Below, piece by piece: positions 1 to 8,944 of a DNA stretch of 64,000 nt. A model generated the notes under the pieces. It saw only the letters and a list, made by a program, of their open reading frames with translations. It ran no database searches and had not been told where the DNA came from. This stretch comes from CAVQZC01 sp963718315. Lineage in GTDB: Bacteria > Actinomycetota > Thermoleophilia > Gaiellales > JAICJC01. The first letter of the stretch is position 1, and each line of letters opens with the position of its first letter. Where the stretch lies: assembly GCA_963718315.1 (NCBI GenBank), contig CAVQZC010000006.1, positions 331,218-395,217 on the forward strand, read 5' to 3'. Position numbers and translations under genes: made by a program.

Positions 1-855
1 GATCTCCACCGCGTCGTCGACGCGCATCACGCCCTTGACCACCAGCGATCCTGGCCACCGATCGCGCAGCCAGACGAGGTCTTGCATCGTGACGGCAGGG
101 TCGAAGGCCCGTGCCAGTACCTCCTGCAGCGGCTCGCCGGCCTCGGTCTGGATGGCGAACCGGATCGGTTCTGTGGTCAGGAAGTCGAACCACCAGCGCG
201 GATGCAGCGCCCCCTCGACCATGGTTCGCAGCCGCAGCGCCGGAGGCAGCCCGAGCCCGTTGCGGGCATCCCGGCGGCGATCGCCCGGTACCGGCACGTC
301 CACGGTCAACACGAGCGTCCGGAAGCCGGCTGCGGCGACCCGGTCGAGCAGCTCGGCGGCCTTGCCGCGGTCTCGCCAGAGGTAGAGCTGGAACCACCGC
401 GCGCCTGGAGGCTCGATGCGGATGAAGTCCTCGGGCGTGGTCGTGCCGACGGTCGAGAGCGCATACGGCAGCCCCGCCCGAGCCGCCGCTGCGGCGACGG
501 CACGTTCGCCCTCGGTGTGGGCCATCCGCGCGAACCCTGTGGGCGCAAGCACTACCGGCAACGACGCCTGCTCGCCAAGGATCGTCGTCGAGGGATCGAC
601 GCGCGAGACGTCGCGAAGGACGTTGGGGCGGAACTCGACCCGGTCGAACGCCTCGCGTGCCCGGGCCATCGACAGCTCGTCCCCGGCACCGCCGTCGACG
701 TAGTCGAAGACCGCTCGCGGCGCCCGCCGGGCCGCCATCGATCGGAGATCCTCGATCGTGTGCGCGCGGTCGAGCCGCCGGCTGCGGACTCGAAGCGGCT
801 CCGGCTGGACCAGCTCACGGAGCTCGTTCCAGCGTGGGAGGCGCCGAGCTGCCAT
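1..855 (-). CDS. FMN-dependent alpha-hydroxy-acid dehydrogenase (LldD/lactate 2-monooxygenase family), 3' end cut by window
   Basis: The 285 codons from ATG at 855 stay open to base 1, so the C-terminal part with the catalytic His lies outside the window. Family features seen in order: FDYVDGGAGDE near residue 50, LAPTGFARMAHTEGE near 105, ALSTVGTTTPEDF near 130, the FMN/substrate strand FQLYLWRD, LTVDVPVPGDRRRDARNG near 175, and the FMN-contacting lysine in VVKGVMRVDDAVE at the edge. Members oxidise L-lactate, glycolate, mandelate or similar 2-hydroxyacids to 2-oxoacids, passing electrons to quinone or oxygen. The exact substrate cannot be told. It is divergent from the gene starting at 925, with about 70 bp between them. 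Confidence 0.88.
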   Translation of the reverse strand, partial: MAARRLPRWNELRELVQPEPLRVRSRRLDRAHTIEDLRSMAARRAPRAVFDYVDGGAGDELSMARAREAFDRVEFRPNVLRDVSRVDPSTTILGEQASLPVVLAPTGFARMAHTEGERAVAAAAARAGLPYALSTVGTTTPEDFIRIEPPGARWFQLYLWRDRGKAAELLDRVAAAGFRTLVLTVDVPVPGDRRRDARNGLGLPPALRLRTMVEGALHPRWWFDFLTTEPIRFAIQTEAGEPLQEVLARAFDPAVTMQDLVWLRDRWPGSLVVKGVMRVDDAVEI

Positions 856-924
856 GCCGGGCACTCTATGCGCCGGCGCGGCAGCCGGTGATCGTCGACT
901 CCGAGCGCGGTACAGTCCGCAGCC

Positions 925-2137
925 ATGAGTGCACCTGAGACGACCTCTGAGCTGGGCCTGATGGCGGGGACTCCGCCGGTGGGAGACGCGCTGGTCACGC
1001 TCGGCAACTGGCAGGATCCGCCGTTCAACCGGTGGGGGTTCCAGCACATCCGCGAGCTGATCCCGACGGCGCGCATCCGGCCGGCGCGACACCCCCTGGG
1101 AGCTCCCCCGCGACGAGTCCGACCTGAGTGGGATGACGGTCACCGCCCGGGATCGCGATCGCGTTCTGGGCGAGCTGCTCGACGACACCTACACCGATGG
1201 CTTTCTTGTGTTCCACCACGGCCGGGTGGTGTTCGAGCGGTACTTCAACTCGCTGACGCCGGATACGCCGCACCTGCTGATGTCGGTCTCCAAGTCGGTC
1301 ACCTCGACGGTGGTCGGAGCGCTGGTCGGGGAGGGCCTGCTCGACCCGGCGCAGGCGGTGACGGACGTGTTGCCCGAGCTGTCGGGCACCAGCTTCGACG
1401 GTTGCACCGTGCGCCATCTGCTGGACATGCGGGCGGGAACCCGCTTCGACGAGGACTACGACAACCTGGACGCCGACGTGCGGGTGTACGAGGAGATCTA
1501 CCAGTGGCGGCCGCACTCCGGGCGCGCGCTGCCGGCGGAGATCACCGCCTACTACGCGACGCTGGCCAACGACGGCGAGCACGGCGGCCCCTTCCGGTAC
1601 CGCTCGGTGCTGACCGACGTCCTCGGCTGGGTCGCCGAGCGCGCCGCCGGCCGGCGGCTGCCCGAGCTGATCTCGACGCGTGTGTGGCAGCCGATGGGCG
1701 CCGAGTTCGATGCCGAGGTGACCATCGACGGGGCGGGCAACGCGATGGCGGACGGCGGCGTGTGCTGCACGCTTCGCGACCTTGCCCGTTTCGGCCGGCT
1801 GATGCTCGAGGGCGGTCGCCGGGACGGGCACCAGATCGTGCCCGAGGCGTGGGTCGCCGACATCCTCACGCCCGACCCCGACTCGCGGGAGGCATTCCTG
1901 CCCAGCGACGACGCGCACGAGTTCCCGCCCGGCGCCTACTACCGCAACAAGTGGTGGGTCGTGGACGCCGACAAGGGCGTCTACGCCGGCTCCGGCATCA
2001 ACGGCCAGATGGTGCTCGTCGACGGCGAACACGACGGAGTGGTCGCCAAGCTTTCGACCTGGCCCGAGGCGTGGACGTCCGATCGCTTCGTGCCCACCCT
2101 GTACGGCTGCCGCGACCTGCTGCGCCGGCTCGGCTGA
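925..2137 (+). CDS. Serine hydrolase, beta-lactamase/NylB (6-aminohexanoate-oligomer hydrolase) family, with a frameshift near 1082
   Basis: The N-terminus (from ATG 925; NWQDPPFNRWGFQHIREL) and the main body (uninterrupted from about 1085, first in-frame ATG 1133) are in different frames. The expected junction sequence (ARI-RDTPWELPRDESDL) is recovered if one base is removed around 1080-1085 (ccggccggcg). The body carries the SxxK nucleophile motif SVSK near 1288-1299, the second-motif Tyr in FRYRSVLTD near 1592, and a C-terminal GINGQMVL region near 1996. Family members hydrolyse amide or ester bonds in short oligomers; the substrate here is unknown. The stop is followed 5 bp later by the M55 peptidase, so the two are probably co-transcribed. 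Confidence 0.82.
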
Positions 2138-2142
2138 CGCTG

Positions 2143-3102
2143 ATGCGGGTGGTGCTGAGCGTGGACATGGAGGGCGTGTCGCAGCTGTGTTCGCCGATGG
2201 AGATTCTGGCGGCTCGGCCCGAGTACTGGCAGACGGGGAAGCCGCGAATCGAGGCCGACACGGTGGCTGCGGTCACCGGTCTCATCGCGGGTGGCGCGGA
2301 AGAGGTGGTGGTCCTCGACAACCACGGCGGCGGCAATCCAACCAATGTGTCGCCCGAGTGCTTGCCCGCCGGGGCGAGGCTGGAGACCTGGAATGTGTTC
2401 GATCTTCCGGGCAAAGGGTTCGACGCGATGTTCCAGCTTGGGTACCACTCGCGGGGCGGGGGCGAGGGGTTCGTCTCCCACACATATGTCCCCGGACTCC
2501 GGCTGAGAGTGGGCGACGAGCTGATCTCCGAGAGCCACGGACGGCTCTGGGCGAGCGGGTTGCCGCTGATCGGGATCACCGGGAACGACTGCCACCAGGT
2601 GACGCTGGGATCGCTGGCCGAGGCTCCATACCTGGTCGTGCAGCGCACCGTGAGAAACGATCTCGCCGAGCCCGTATTCGGGGCGAGCGAAGGCCTGGAG
2701 GCGATCCGGGAGTTTGCGCGCCAGGCGATGCGCCGCCTCGCGCAGATCCGTCCTCCCGACATCCCCAGCGGCTTGGTGTTCGCCGCCAGCATGGCCAACG
2801 GTGCGGACGAGGTCGGAACCATGGAGGGTGCCGGCTGGCGGCGTGTTGGCGACGTCGAGTACGAGGTATATCTGGAGGACTGGTCCGAGGCCCGTGGGCT
2901 GGTTGCTGCCGCGATGAACGCGGCCCTGGTTCCCCTGATGCCTCATTTCGACGGTGCTCGCAGTGCCGAGGAGGCAGCGGCTCTCGAGCCAGCTCGAGTC
3001 GCGACGCTGACCCGGCTGATCGAGACCTGGACCTCGCAAGTCCACCCAGACTGGTACACCGCCGCCGGCGATGAGATCGGCGCCTTGTTCCCGGGTCGGT
3101 AG
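2143..3102 (+). CDS. M55-family D-aminopeptidase (DppA-like)
   Basis: A 319-residue protein from ATG 2143, close to the family's usual 270-300. Zinc-binding elements are visible: SVDMEG at residues 6-11 (Asp-x-Glu), VVLDNHGGG near 61-69, and a conserved His in QLGYHSRGG near 100. M55 enzymes are self-compartmentalising decameric zinc peptidases that remove N-terminal D-amino acids from short peptides. It lies 5 bp after a NylB-like amidohydrolase, which suggests use of peptides or cell-wall-derived material. The 3' end is 10 bp before the next gene. Confidence 0.87.
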   Translation: MRVVLSVDMEGVSQLCSPMEILAARPEYWQTGKPRIEADTVAAVTGLIAGGAEEVVVLDNHGGGNPTNVSPECLPAGARLETWNVFDLPGKGFDAMFQLGYHSRGGGEGFVSHTYVPGLRLRVGDELISESHGRLWASGLPLIGITGNDCHQVTLGSLAEAPYLVVQRTVRNDLAEPVFGASEGLEAIREFARQAMRRLAQIRPPDIPSGLVFAASMANGADEVGTMEGAGWRRVGDVEYEVYLEDWSEARGLVAAAMNAALVPLMPHFDGARSAEEAAALEPARVATLTRLIETWTSQVHPDWYTAAGDEIGALFPGR

Positions 3103-3112
3103 GCTGCGGCTA

Positions 3113-3943
3113 GTGGAGTTCGGGAAGGTCGGGGTGTGGACGACGTACCGGCGGATCGGCGAGGAGAACGCCGCCGCCGCCGCGGCGCTCGCCGAGCAGC
3201 TCGGCTTCGGCACGTTCTGGCTGGGCGGTTCGCCGCGGCTGCCGACGGTGCGGCCGTTGCTCGAGGCCTCCGAGTCGCTGGTCGTCGGCACGTCGATCGT
3301 CAACGTCTGGGCGTACGATCCGGCCGAGCTCGCAGCCGAGTACACCGCCCTCGAGCGCGACTTTCCCGGCCGGCTGATGGTCGGCATCGGCATCGGGCAT
3401 CCCGAGGCGACCAGCCACTACCGAAAGCCGCTCACCGCGATGCGCGAGTTCCTCGACGGAGTGGATGCGGCGCCCGAGCCGATCCCGTCCGATCGCCGCT
3501 CCCTGGCCGCGCTCGGCCCGAAGATGCTCGACCTGAGCGCGGAGCGCACGCTGGGTGCGCTCCCGTACTTCGTGCCGGTCGAGCACACGGCCGATGCGCG
3601 GCAGCGGCTGGGTGTGGGACCGTTCCTCGCGCCTGAGATCGCCGTGGCTGTCGAGGCCGATCACCAGCGGGGCCGGAGTCTGGCCCGCGAGTATGCCGCC
3701 TCGTACCTGGGGCTCACGAACTACACCAGCAACCTGCTTCGCTACGGGTTCACCGAGGACGATCTCCGTGACGGCGGCTCCGACCGGCTGATCGATGCCG
3801 TGGTGCCGCACGGATCGCTGGAGGATCTCGCGGCGGCCGTCCGGGCTCACTTCGACGCCGGCGCCGATCACGTCGCCATTCAGGCGATCGGCGAGTCAGG
3901 CGTCCCGCGGCGTGGGTGGACCGAGCTCGCTCAGCTGCTGTAG
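3113..3943 (+). CDS. F420-dependent LLM-class oxidoreductase (MSMEG_4141-like)
   Basis: Luciferase-like TIM-barrel protein, 276 residues from GTG 3113; an upstream ATG at 3071 would overlap the previous gene by 32 bp and adds unrelated residues. It begins VEFGKVGVWTTYRRIGEENA, then has GFGTFWLGGSP, VGTSIVNVWAYDPAELA and LMVGIGIGHPE, all typical of the TIGR03620-type F420 subgroup. The C-terminal half has the GADHVAIQ strand that ends the barrel. The natural substrate is unknown. Electron transfer with coenzyme F420 is inferred from family membership. Confidence 0.83.
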   Translation: MEFGKVGVWTTYRRIGEENAAAAAALAEQLGFGTFWLGGSPRLPTVRPLLEASESLVVGTSIVNVWAYDPAELAAEYTALERDFPGRLMVGIGIGHPEATSHYRKPLTAMREFLDGVDAAPEPIPSDRRSLAALGPKMLDLSAERTLGALPYFVPVEHTADARQRLGVGPFLAPEIAVAVEADHQRGRSLAREYAASYLGLTNYTSNLLRYGFTEDDLRDGGSDRLIDAVVPHGSLEDLAAAVRAHFDAGADHVAIQAIGESGVPRRGWTELAQLL

Positions 3944-3983
3944 GGGCCGCTGCTCAGGCGGCGATCGGCGACACTAGGCGCGA

Positions 3984-4685
3984 ATGCTCCCGCTCTCGGA
4001 CGGCATACGAGCCCGCCGCTTCCCCTACGTCAACGTGGCGCTGATCGTCGCCAACTTTGCCGTCTGGATCCTCTACGAGCTGCCACACCTGGACAGGTCG
4101 ATCTACCACGCGTCGTTCTATCCGTGCACGGTCAACGGCTCGTGCAGCGGCCCGGAGCCGTGGTGGATCAGCTGGTTCACGGCGCTGTTCCTGCACGGAA
4201 GCTGGAGTCACATCCTCGGCAACATGCTGTTCCTTGCGGTGTTCGGCAAGAACGTGGAGGACGCCTTCGGCGGCCTGCGCTATCTCGTCTTCTACGTGGC
4301 CGGCGGCTTCGCCGCCATGCTGACGCAGGCGCTGGTCACGCTGGCTTTCGGGTCGGCCCTGGAAGCCCAGATTCCGACTCTCGGCGCCTCGGGCGCGATC
4401 GCGGCGGTGCTGGGGGCGTATTTCGTGCTCTACCCGCGCTCCACCGTGCGCGGGCTGGTGTTCATCATCCCGGTCCGCATGTCTGCATGGTTCTTCCTCG
4501 GGTTCTGGTTCCTGTATCAGCTATTCGAGGCGAACTTCGGCCTGCTCTCGTCGAGCAGCGAGGGCGGTGTCGCCTTCTTCGCCCATGTCGGCGGATTCGT
4601 CTTCGGGGTAGCTGTGACCATCGGGCTGCGTAACCGGGGACGGCTGCCGCGCCGGACACGTTCGGGCCTGCCGACAGCGTTCTGA
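3984..4685 (+). CDS. Rhomboid-family intramembrane serine protease
   Basis: A 233-residue membrane protein with six predicted hydrophobic segments. Catalytic Ser lies in the GASGAI motif near residue 138, and catalytic His in AHVGGFVFG near residue 203. The oxyanion/structural HGSWSHILGNMLFL motif is near residue 72, where the second His and Asn are diagnostic. Rhomboids cut transmembrane substrates within the bilayer. A Cys-containing loop (YPCTVNGSCSG, residues 47-57) between the first two segments is typical of actinobacterial homologues. It stands alone, 41 bp after the F420 enzyme; its substrate cannot be inferred. Confidence 0.93.
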   Translation: MLPLSDGIRARRFPYVNVALIVANFAVWILYELPHLDRSIYHASFYPCTVNGSCSGPEPWWISWFTALFLHGSWSHILGNMLFLAVFGKNVEDAFGGLRYLVFYVAGGFAAMLTQALVTLAFGSALEAQIPTLGASGAIAAVLGAYFVLYPRSTVRGLVFIIPVRMSAWFFLGFWFLYQLFEANFGLLSSSSEGGVAFFAHVGGFVFGVAVTIGLRNRGRLPRRTRSGLPTAF

Positions 4686-4768
4686 GCGGACGCCCCGGGC
4701 CGGAAGGTCGATCCCCCGCGGAGTCGAAGTCCAACGCAATACGTGGCGTCTGCGCTGGGAGGAGCACC

Positions 4769-5440
4769 ATGACGTACCCGCTTGACCGCAAACTCGTCGT
4801 CGAGTTCATCGGAATGTTCATCTTCGTGTTCACGGTCGGTATGGTGACCAACAAGGCGGGGGCGGGCGCGCTGGCGCCCCTCGCCATCGGCTCCGTGCTG
4901 ATGGTGATGATCTTTGCCGGCGGCCATGTGTCGGGCGGACACTTCAACCCGGCCGTGAGCACCGCGGTCTTCGTTCGAGGGAGGATGGCCTCGAACGAGT
5001 GGGTCGCCTACATGGTCACTCAGGTCATCGCAGCGGTACTGGGCGGCCTCGTCGCCCGTGCCGTCGGCGGCCATGAGGCCTCTGCTCACGTCGCAAGCGC
5101 CGGGAAGATGCTGGTCGTGGAGTTCGTGTTCACGTTTGCCCTGGCGTGGGTGGTGCTGAACGTCGCCACCGCCCGGGGCACCCTTGGCAACTCCTTCTAC
5201 GGGTTGGCGATCGGGTTCACGGTGGTCGCGGGTGCGTTCGCCGTCGGCGGCATCTCTGGTGGAGTGTTCAACCCCGCAATCGCGATTGGCGGCATGGTCA
5301 CCGGCCTGTTCAAGTGGAGCAACATCTGGGTCTACCTGCTCGCCGAGTTCCTGGGTGCCGCCGCCGCCGCGATCACCTTCCTCTACGTCCTGCCCGCTGA
5401 GAAGTTCGAGGGAGACCTCGAAGCCGCCAGTACGGAGTGA
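4769..5440 (+). CDS. MIP-family aquaporin/glycerol channel
   Basis: A 223-residue integral membrane protein with the two pore-forming NPA boxes: HFNPAVS near residue 61 and VFNPAIA near residue 168. Six hydrophobic spans surround the two half-helices. The start ATG 4769 has GGAGGAGCACC just upstream. Such channels pass water or small uncharged solutes. Selectivity (water against glycerol) would depend on the ar/R filter, which I cannot assign securely by eye. The C-terminus is short and acidic. Confidence 0.92.
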   Translation: MTYPLDRKLVVEFIGMFIFVFTVGMVTNKAGAGALAPLAIGSVLMVMIFAGGHVSGGHFNPAVSTAVFVRGRMASNEWVAYMVTQVIAAVLGGLVARAVGGHEASAHVASAGKMLVVEFVFTFALAWVVLNVATARGTLGNSFYGLAIGFTVVAGAFAVGGISGGVFNPAIAIGGMVTGLFKWSNIWVYLLAEFLGAAAAAITFLYVLPAEKFEGDLEAASTE

Positions 5441-5502
5441 GATAGCAGCAGCCGGTCCCGGCCAGCACAAACCACGGCGCCGTCGCGGCCGTCTCAGCCA
5501 GC

Positions 5503-6450
5503 ATGAGACGCGCTGTCATCTGCCTGCTGCTGGCCGCGGCCGGCTGCGGCGGCTCCGGGGCCGGCTCCGCCCCGAGCGGCTCGGGAGCGAGCTCGCCGCC
5601 GAAGCTGGTCAGGATCTCGGTGGCCGGCGATCCGTTCGCCGTCGCCGTGGCGCCCGACGGCGCGGTCTGGACGGCGACGCACGACGGCATGCAGGTGCTG
5701 CGGGTCGACCCGGCCACGCGCAAGGTCACCGCCAGTACACCGATCCAGGGCAACGGCACCGCGCTGGCATGGGCGGACGGCTCGATCTGGGCGGTTGGGT
5801 GGAAGCGAGCGCTCTACCGGCTGCACGACCCCGGTGGGACGATCGCGCAGACGATCCGGCTGCCGCGCCCCGATCAGATGGCGGCCGAAGGCCACAACCT
5901 GTGGGTGACCAACTGGCAGCGCAACTCGGTCTCGCAGGTCGACGCCGGGAGCGGCAAGCCGCTCGGCGTCATCATCGCGGGCCGAGCACCCGAGGGCACC
6001 GAGCAGGGGGTGGCGGCCGTGGCGGTCGGCGACGGCTCGGTCTGGGTGGTGCGCGGCGACCTGAACAGCGTCTACCGGATCGATCCCGGCACCGGCCACG
6101 TCCAGGCCACGATCGGCGTCGGCCTGACGCCCGTCTCGGCGGCGTTCGGCGAAGGCTCGCTGTGGGTGACGAACCTGCAGGGCAACTCCGTGTCGCGCAT
6201 CAACCCTGCCACCAACCGCGTCACGGCCACGATCACCACTCAGGCCGAGCCGGCGTACTCGGCGGCTGCCGGCGGCGCGCTCTGGGTGACGAACTTCGAC
6301 GGCGACAGCCTGACCCGCATCGACCCGGCCACCAACCACACCCGCCAGGTGCGGGTCTGCCTCGGGCCGGCCGGCATCGCGGCGGCCGGCGACGCGGTGT
6401 GGGTCGCCTGCCCGAGCGCCCACCAGCTGGTGCGGCTGACGGCCCGCTGA
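5503..6450 (+). CDS. Secreted lipoprotein with Vgb/YVTN-type beta-propeller
   Basis: A 315-residue protein with a lipoprotein signal: positively charged MRR, a hydrophobic stretch, and lipobox AAGC placing Cys near residue 16, followed by a Gly/Ser-rich linker. The rest is a run of about 40-residue repeats, each with a G(S/D)xWV core (SIWAVGW, NLWVTNW, SVWVVRG, SLWVTNL, ALWVTNF, AVWVACP) and a V.RIDPATN.V connector. This is a six-to-seven-bladed propeller like streptogramin lyase (Vgb) or YVTN proteins. No catalytic role can be assigned; a surface binding role is possible. Confidence 0.85.
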   Translation: MRRAVICLLLAAAGCGGSGAGSAPSGSGASSPPKLVRISVAGDPFAVAVAPDGAVWTATHDGMQVLRVDPATRKVTASTPIQGNGTALAWADGSIWAVGWKRALYRLHDPGGTIAQTIRLPRPDQMAAEGHNLWVTNWQRNSVSQVDAGSGKPLGVIIAGRAPEGTEQGVAAVAVGDGSVWVVRGDLNSVYRIDPGTGHVQATIGVGLTPVSAAFGEGSLWVTNLQGNSVSRINPATNRVTATITTQAEPAYSAAAGGALWVTNFDGDSLTRIDPATNHTRQVRVCLGPAGIAAAGDAVWVACPSAHQLVRLTAR

Positions 6451-6454
6451 GCGG

Positions 6455-6645
6455 CTACGCCGCCTGCTCCGCGCGCCGGCGAGCCCGATCCTCCCGAAAC
6501 CAGATCAGCTCGTATGCATGCAGGGCGAGCCAGACGGCCGTCATCAGGACGAGCGCCAGCGAAGTGCGACGAAGCTCCCCAGGTAATCGAGAACGGCCCC
6601 CTGTTCGCTGAGGCGCTGGGACTCGAGGGCGTCGATTGACCGCAA
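6455..6645 (-). pseudogene. Possible small membrane protein, frame-disrupted
   Basis: The minus strand of this otherwise empty gap shows two protein-like pieces in adjacent frames. The first has an amphipathic N-terminal part (SIDALESQRLSEQGAVLDY), and the second has a transmembrane part (SLALVLMTAVWLALHAYELIWF, from about 6574 down) with a basic tail RARRRAEQAA before TAG at 6455. Joining them needs a one-base change near 6575. There is no ATG; a TTG at 6645 is the only candidate start. Coding is plausible from composition, but I recognise no family. Confidence 0.28.
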
Positions 6646-6680
6646 TCTGTCCGATTTGCAGCTGGAGCTACGCTGGGGCA

Positions 6681-7645
6681 ATGAACAGCCTTGACTCCTC
6701 CAGCGAAAACGAGAACCTGCTGGACGCCTACTCGCGGACGGTGATCGCGGCCGTCGAGCACGTGTCCCCGTCGGTCGCCAGCCTGCGGGTCAGGCTGGGC
6801 GGCAGGTCGCGCGGGCGCGTTGCCGGCGGCGCAGCAGTGGCGATCACCGAGAACCGGCTGGTCACCAATGCCCACGTCGTCCCCGCGTCGACGCGCGATG
6901 GCTGGGCGTCGTTTCCGGACGGCCGCGAACTCCGGTTCACGGTGATCGGCCGGGACGCGTTCAGCGACCTGGCGGTGATCGCCGTCGACGCATCCGACCT
7001 GCCGCCGGCCCGGCTGGGCGACGCCTCGACGCTGCGTGTCGGCCAGCTCGTGGTCGCGATCGGCAACCCGCACGGCTTTGCCGGCTCCGTCACGACCGGG
7101 GTCGTCTCGGCGCTCGGCCGGTCGCTGCCGGCCAGGTCCGGCGGCACCCTGCGGATGATCGACAACGTGATCCAGACCGATGCGACCCTGAACCCCGGGA
7201 ACTCGGGTGGGGCGCTGGCGACCGCCGACGGCCGCGTGGTCGGGATCAACACGGCCCTGGCCGGGATGGGCCTCGGACTCGCCGTGCCGATCAACGACCA
7301 CACCCGCAGCCTGATCTCGAGTTGATGACCGAGGGCCGCGTCCGCCGCGCATACCTGGGGGTTGCGGCCGCACCGCGGCCGCTGCCGCCTCGCGCGGCCA
7401 ACGATCTTGGCCGTTCGGGCGGCCTCGAGGTGATCGACATCACGCCCGGCAGCCCTGCCGAGCGGGCCGGGCTTCGCGCCGAGGACATCGTCGTTGCGAT
7501 CAACGGCGCCCCGGTTGAACGCGTCGAGGAGCTGCAGCGCCTGCTGTCGTCGGAGGTCATCGACCAGCTCCAGAAGCTGACCGTGCTCCGGGCCGGGGAC
7601 CGGGTCGAGCTGGAGGTGCGCCCGATCGAGCTCGCGGCAGCCTAG
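6681..7645 (+). CDS. HtrA/DegP-type trypsin-like protease with PDZ domain, frameshift at about 7319
   Basis: The protease domain reads from ATG 6681 to a TGA at 7323, and the PDZ domain continues in another frame to 7645. Restoring one base in TCGAGTTGATGACC gives the smooth junction SLISSLMTEGRVRRAYLG, the usual HtrA domain link. The catalytic triad is visible: His in TNAHVV, Asp in FSDLAVI, Ser in NPGNSGGAL. The PDZ part has VIDITPGSPAERAGLRAEDIVVAING. There is no signal peptide or membrane anchor, so unlike most actinobacterial HtrA proteins it looks cytoplasmic, unless the start is wrong. The 3' end overlaps the convergent gene by 4 bp. Confidence 0.85.
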
Positions 7646-8331
7646 GTCGAGTCGCCGTCGGACCGGTGGTGCTCCGGGGCAACCAGGTCGCCGTACTCCG
7701 GGTGCGCCTTGATGTAGGCGGCGATGAAGGGGCACAAGGGCACCACGGCGAGTCCCCGGCGGCGCGCATCGTCCAGGGCACCCGCCGCCAGGCGGCCGCC
7801 GAAGCCGCGGCCCTGGCAGGCGGGGCTGACCTCGGTGTGGGTGAGTGCGATCCGGTTCTGGCGCCGGCGGTAGGCAAGCAGGCCGATCCGGCGCCCGTCG
7901 AGGAGGAGCTCGTACCGGTGCTGGTCCGGCACGTCGATGACCTTCGCGTCATCCGGGGGCGCCTGTGGATCCACCAACTCCAGGTCGCCGGTGCCTCTGA
8001 AGTACTCGAGCAGCTGTCCGGTCGCGTCGGATTCACGCGCGTCCCGGTGATCGGCGTAGCGCTGCCGGTGGGCAGCTGCGAACCGACCCGGGGCGCGCTG
8101 CTGCAGATGGGCGAAGATCTCGCGCGTGCCGCGGTAGATCTGCCCGTCCTCGGCCTGCAGCACCGGGATCTGATCGGTGCCGGCCACCTCACGCAGGTGG
8201 GCCCGCTGCTCGGGCCACGGCTCGACCTGCCGCACGATCGCGTCGATGCCGAGTTCGGTCAGCACCTCGCGGACAGCCGAGGAGAAGGGGCACCATTCTG
8301 CCTGGTAGAGCGTGACGAGGGGATCAGACAT
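7642..8331 (-). CDS. Glutaredoxin-like/GST-N domain fused to GNAT-fold (YidJ-like) acetyltransferase
   Basis: A 229-residue two-domain protein. Residues 1-80 form a thioredoxin-fold domain with the monothiol-type site CPFS (YQAEWCPFSSAVREV), the cis-Pro region QIPVLQAEDGQIYRG and a GST-N-like helix. From about residue 130 a small GNAT domain follows, with the acetyl-CoA loop ACQGRGFGGRLAAGAL and PLCPFIAAYIKAHPEY, the signature of the YjdJ/Gcn5-like DUF1653-size family. Each half is common as a separate protein, and the fusion suggests redox-coupled acyl handling. Convergent with the HtrA gene. Confidence 0.85.
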   Translation of the reverse strand: MSDPLVTLYQAEWCPFSSAVREVLTELGIDAIVRQVEPWPEQRAHLREVAGTDQIPVLQAEDGQIYRGTREIFAHLQQRAPGRFAAAHRQRYADHRDARESDATGQLLEYFRGTGDLELVDPQAPPDDAKVIDVPDQHRYELLLDGRRIGLLAYRRRQNRIALTHTEVSPACQGRGFGGRLAAGALDDARRRGLAVVPLCPFIAAYIKAHPEYGDLVAPEHHRSDGDST

Positions 8332-8413
8332 CGGTTGGGGCGCCGCCGGCGGGGGGCGCCTGGCGCCCGCCGACAGTAACGGGTTTGTAGCTGACTCCGT
8401 CCGCTCGCCGCTG

Positions 8414-8842
8414 CTACTCGCCGGCCCCGAGGTCGACGATCGGGTTCAGCAACCCGATCACGCCGGAGTCGACGGTGACGCTGTCGTCCCTGTCGAGCGT
8501 GTTCAGCAACAGCGTGTCGTTGGCGGGCTCACTGCCGGAGATCTGGACGTGGGGCTGGAGGCCCGCAACGGAGACCTGCGAGCCGAAGCTCGTCACGTGC
8601 ACGCGGTCGGGCCCGTTGGTGCCGTTGACGATCACCGAGTCGGCCGCGCCGTCGCCGGTGCCGTCGAACCCGGCCAGGTCGGCCCCGACCGAGGTCACGT
8701 CTGTGCCGGTCAGGTCGTTGACGGTCAGCGTGTCGGCGCTGCCCAGCGGGTCCGCCGGGATACCGATCCCGGTCAGCCGCCGCGAGTATTGGGGTTCAGT
8801 ACGGAGACGGCGGCGCGATCGGATTGCTCGTGCTCGCTCCAC
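8414..8842 (-). pseudogene. Fragment of a secreted hemolysin/calcium-binding-repeat type protein
   Basis: From about 8767 to the stop at 8414 the minus strand encodes a segment typical of large secreted actinobacterial repeat proteins: DPLGSADTLTVNDLTGTDVT, DSVIVNGTNGPDRVHV, ANDTLLLNTLDRDDSVTVDS and a final NPIVDLGAGE. In intact homologues this lies downstream of a long N-terminal region and before GGxGxD repeats, and both are absent here. The first 25 residues (MERARAIRSRRR...) look like non-coding translation. No signal peptide is present. I read it as a gene remnant. Confidence 0.5.
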
Positions 8843-8944
8843 CGATGGCTCCGGTCACGCCCGGGTTTGCCGACAGAGCCGCACAGGGTAGGGGTATTGC
8901 ACGTTTGGGCAGCTGGCCACCGGACCATCCTCGCTGGAGCACGC

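Noticed and set aside
925..3102. A single 725-residue protein joining the hydrolase and the M55 peptidase
   Set aside because: The middle part (about 1085-2140 in that frame) is noise. The frame is joined only because of the indel near 1082; two separate genes explain it.
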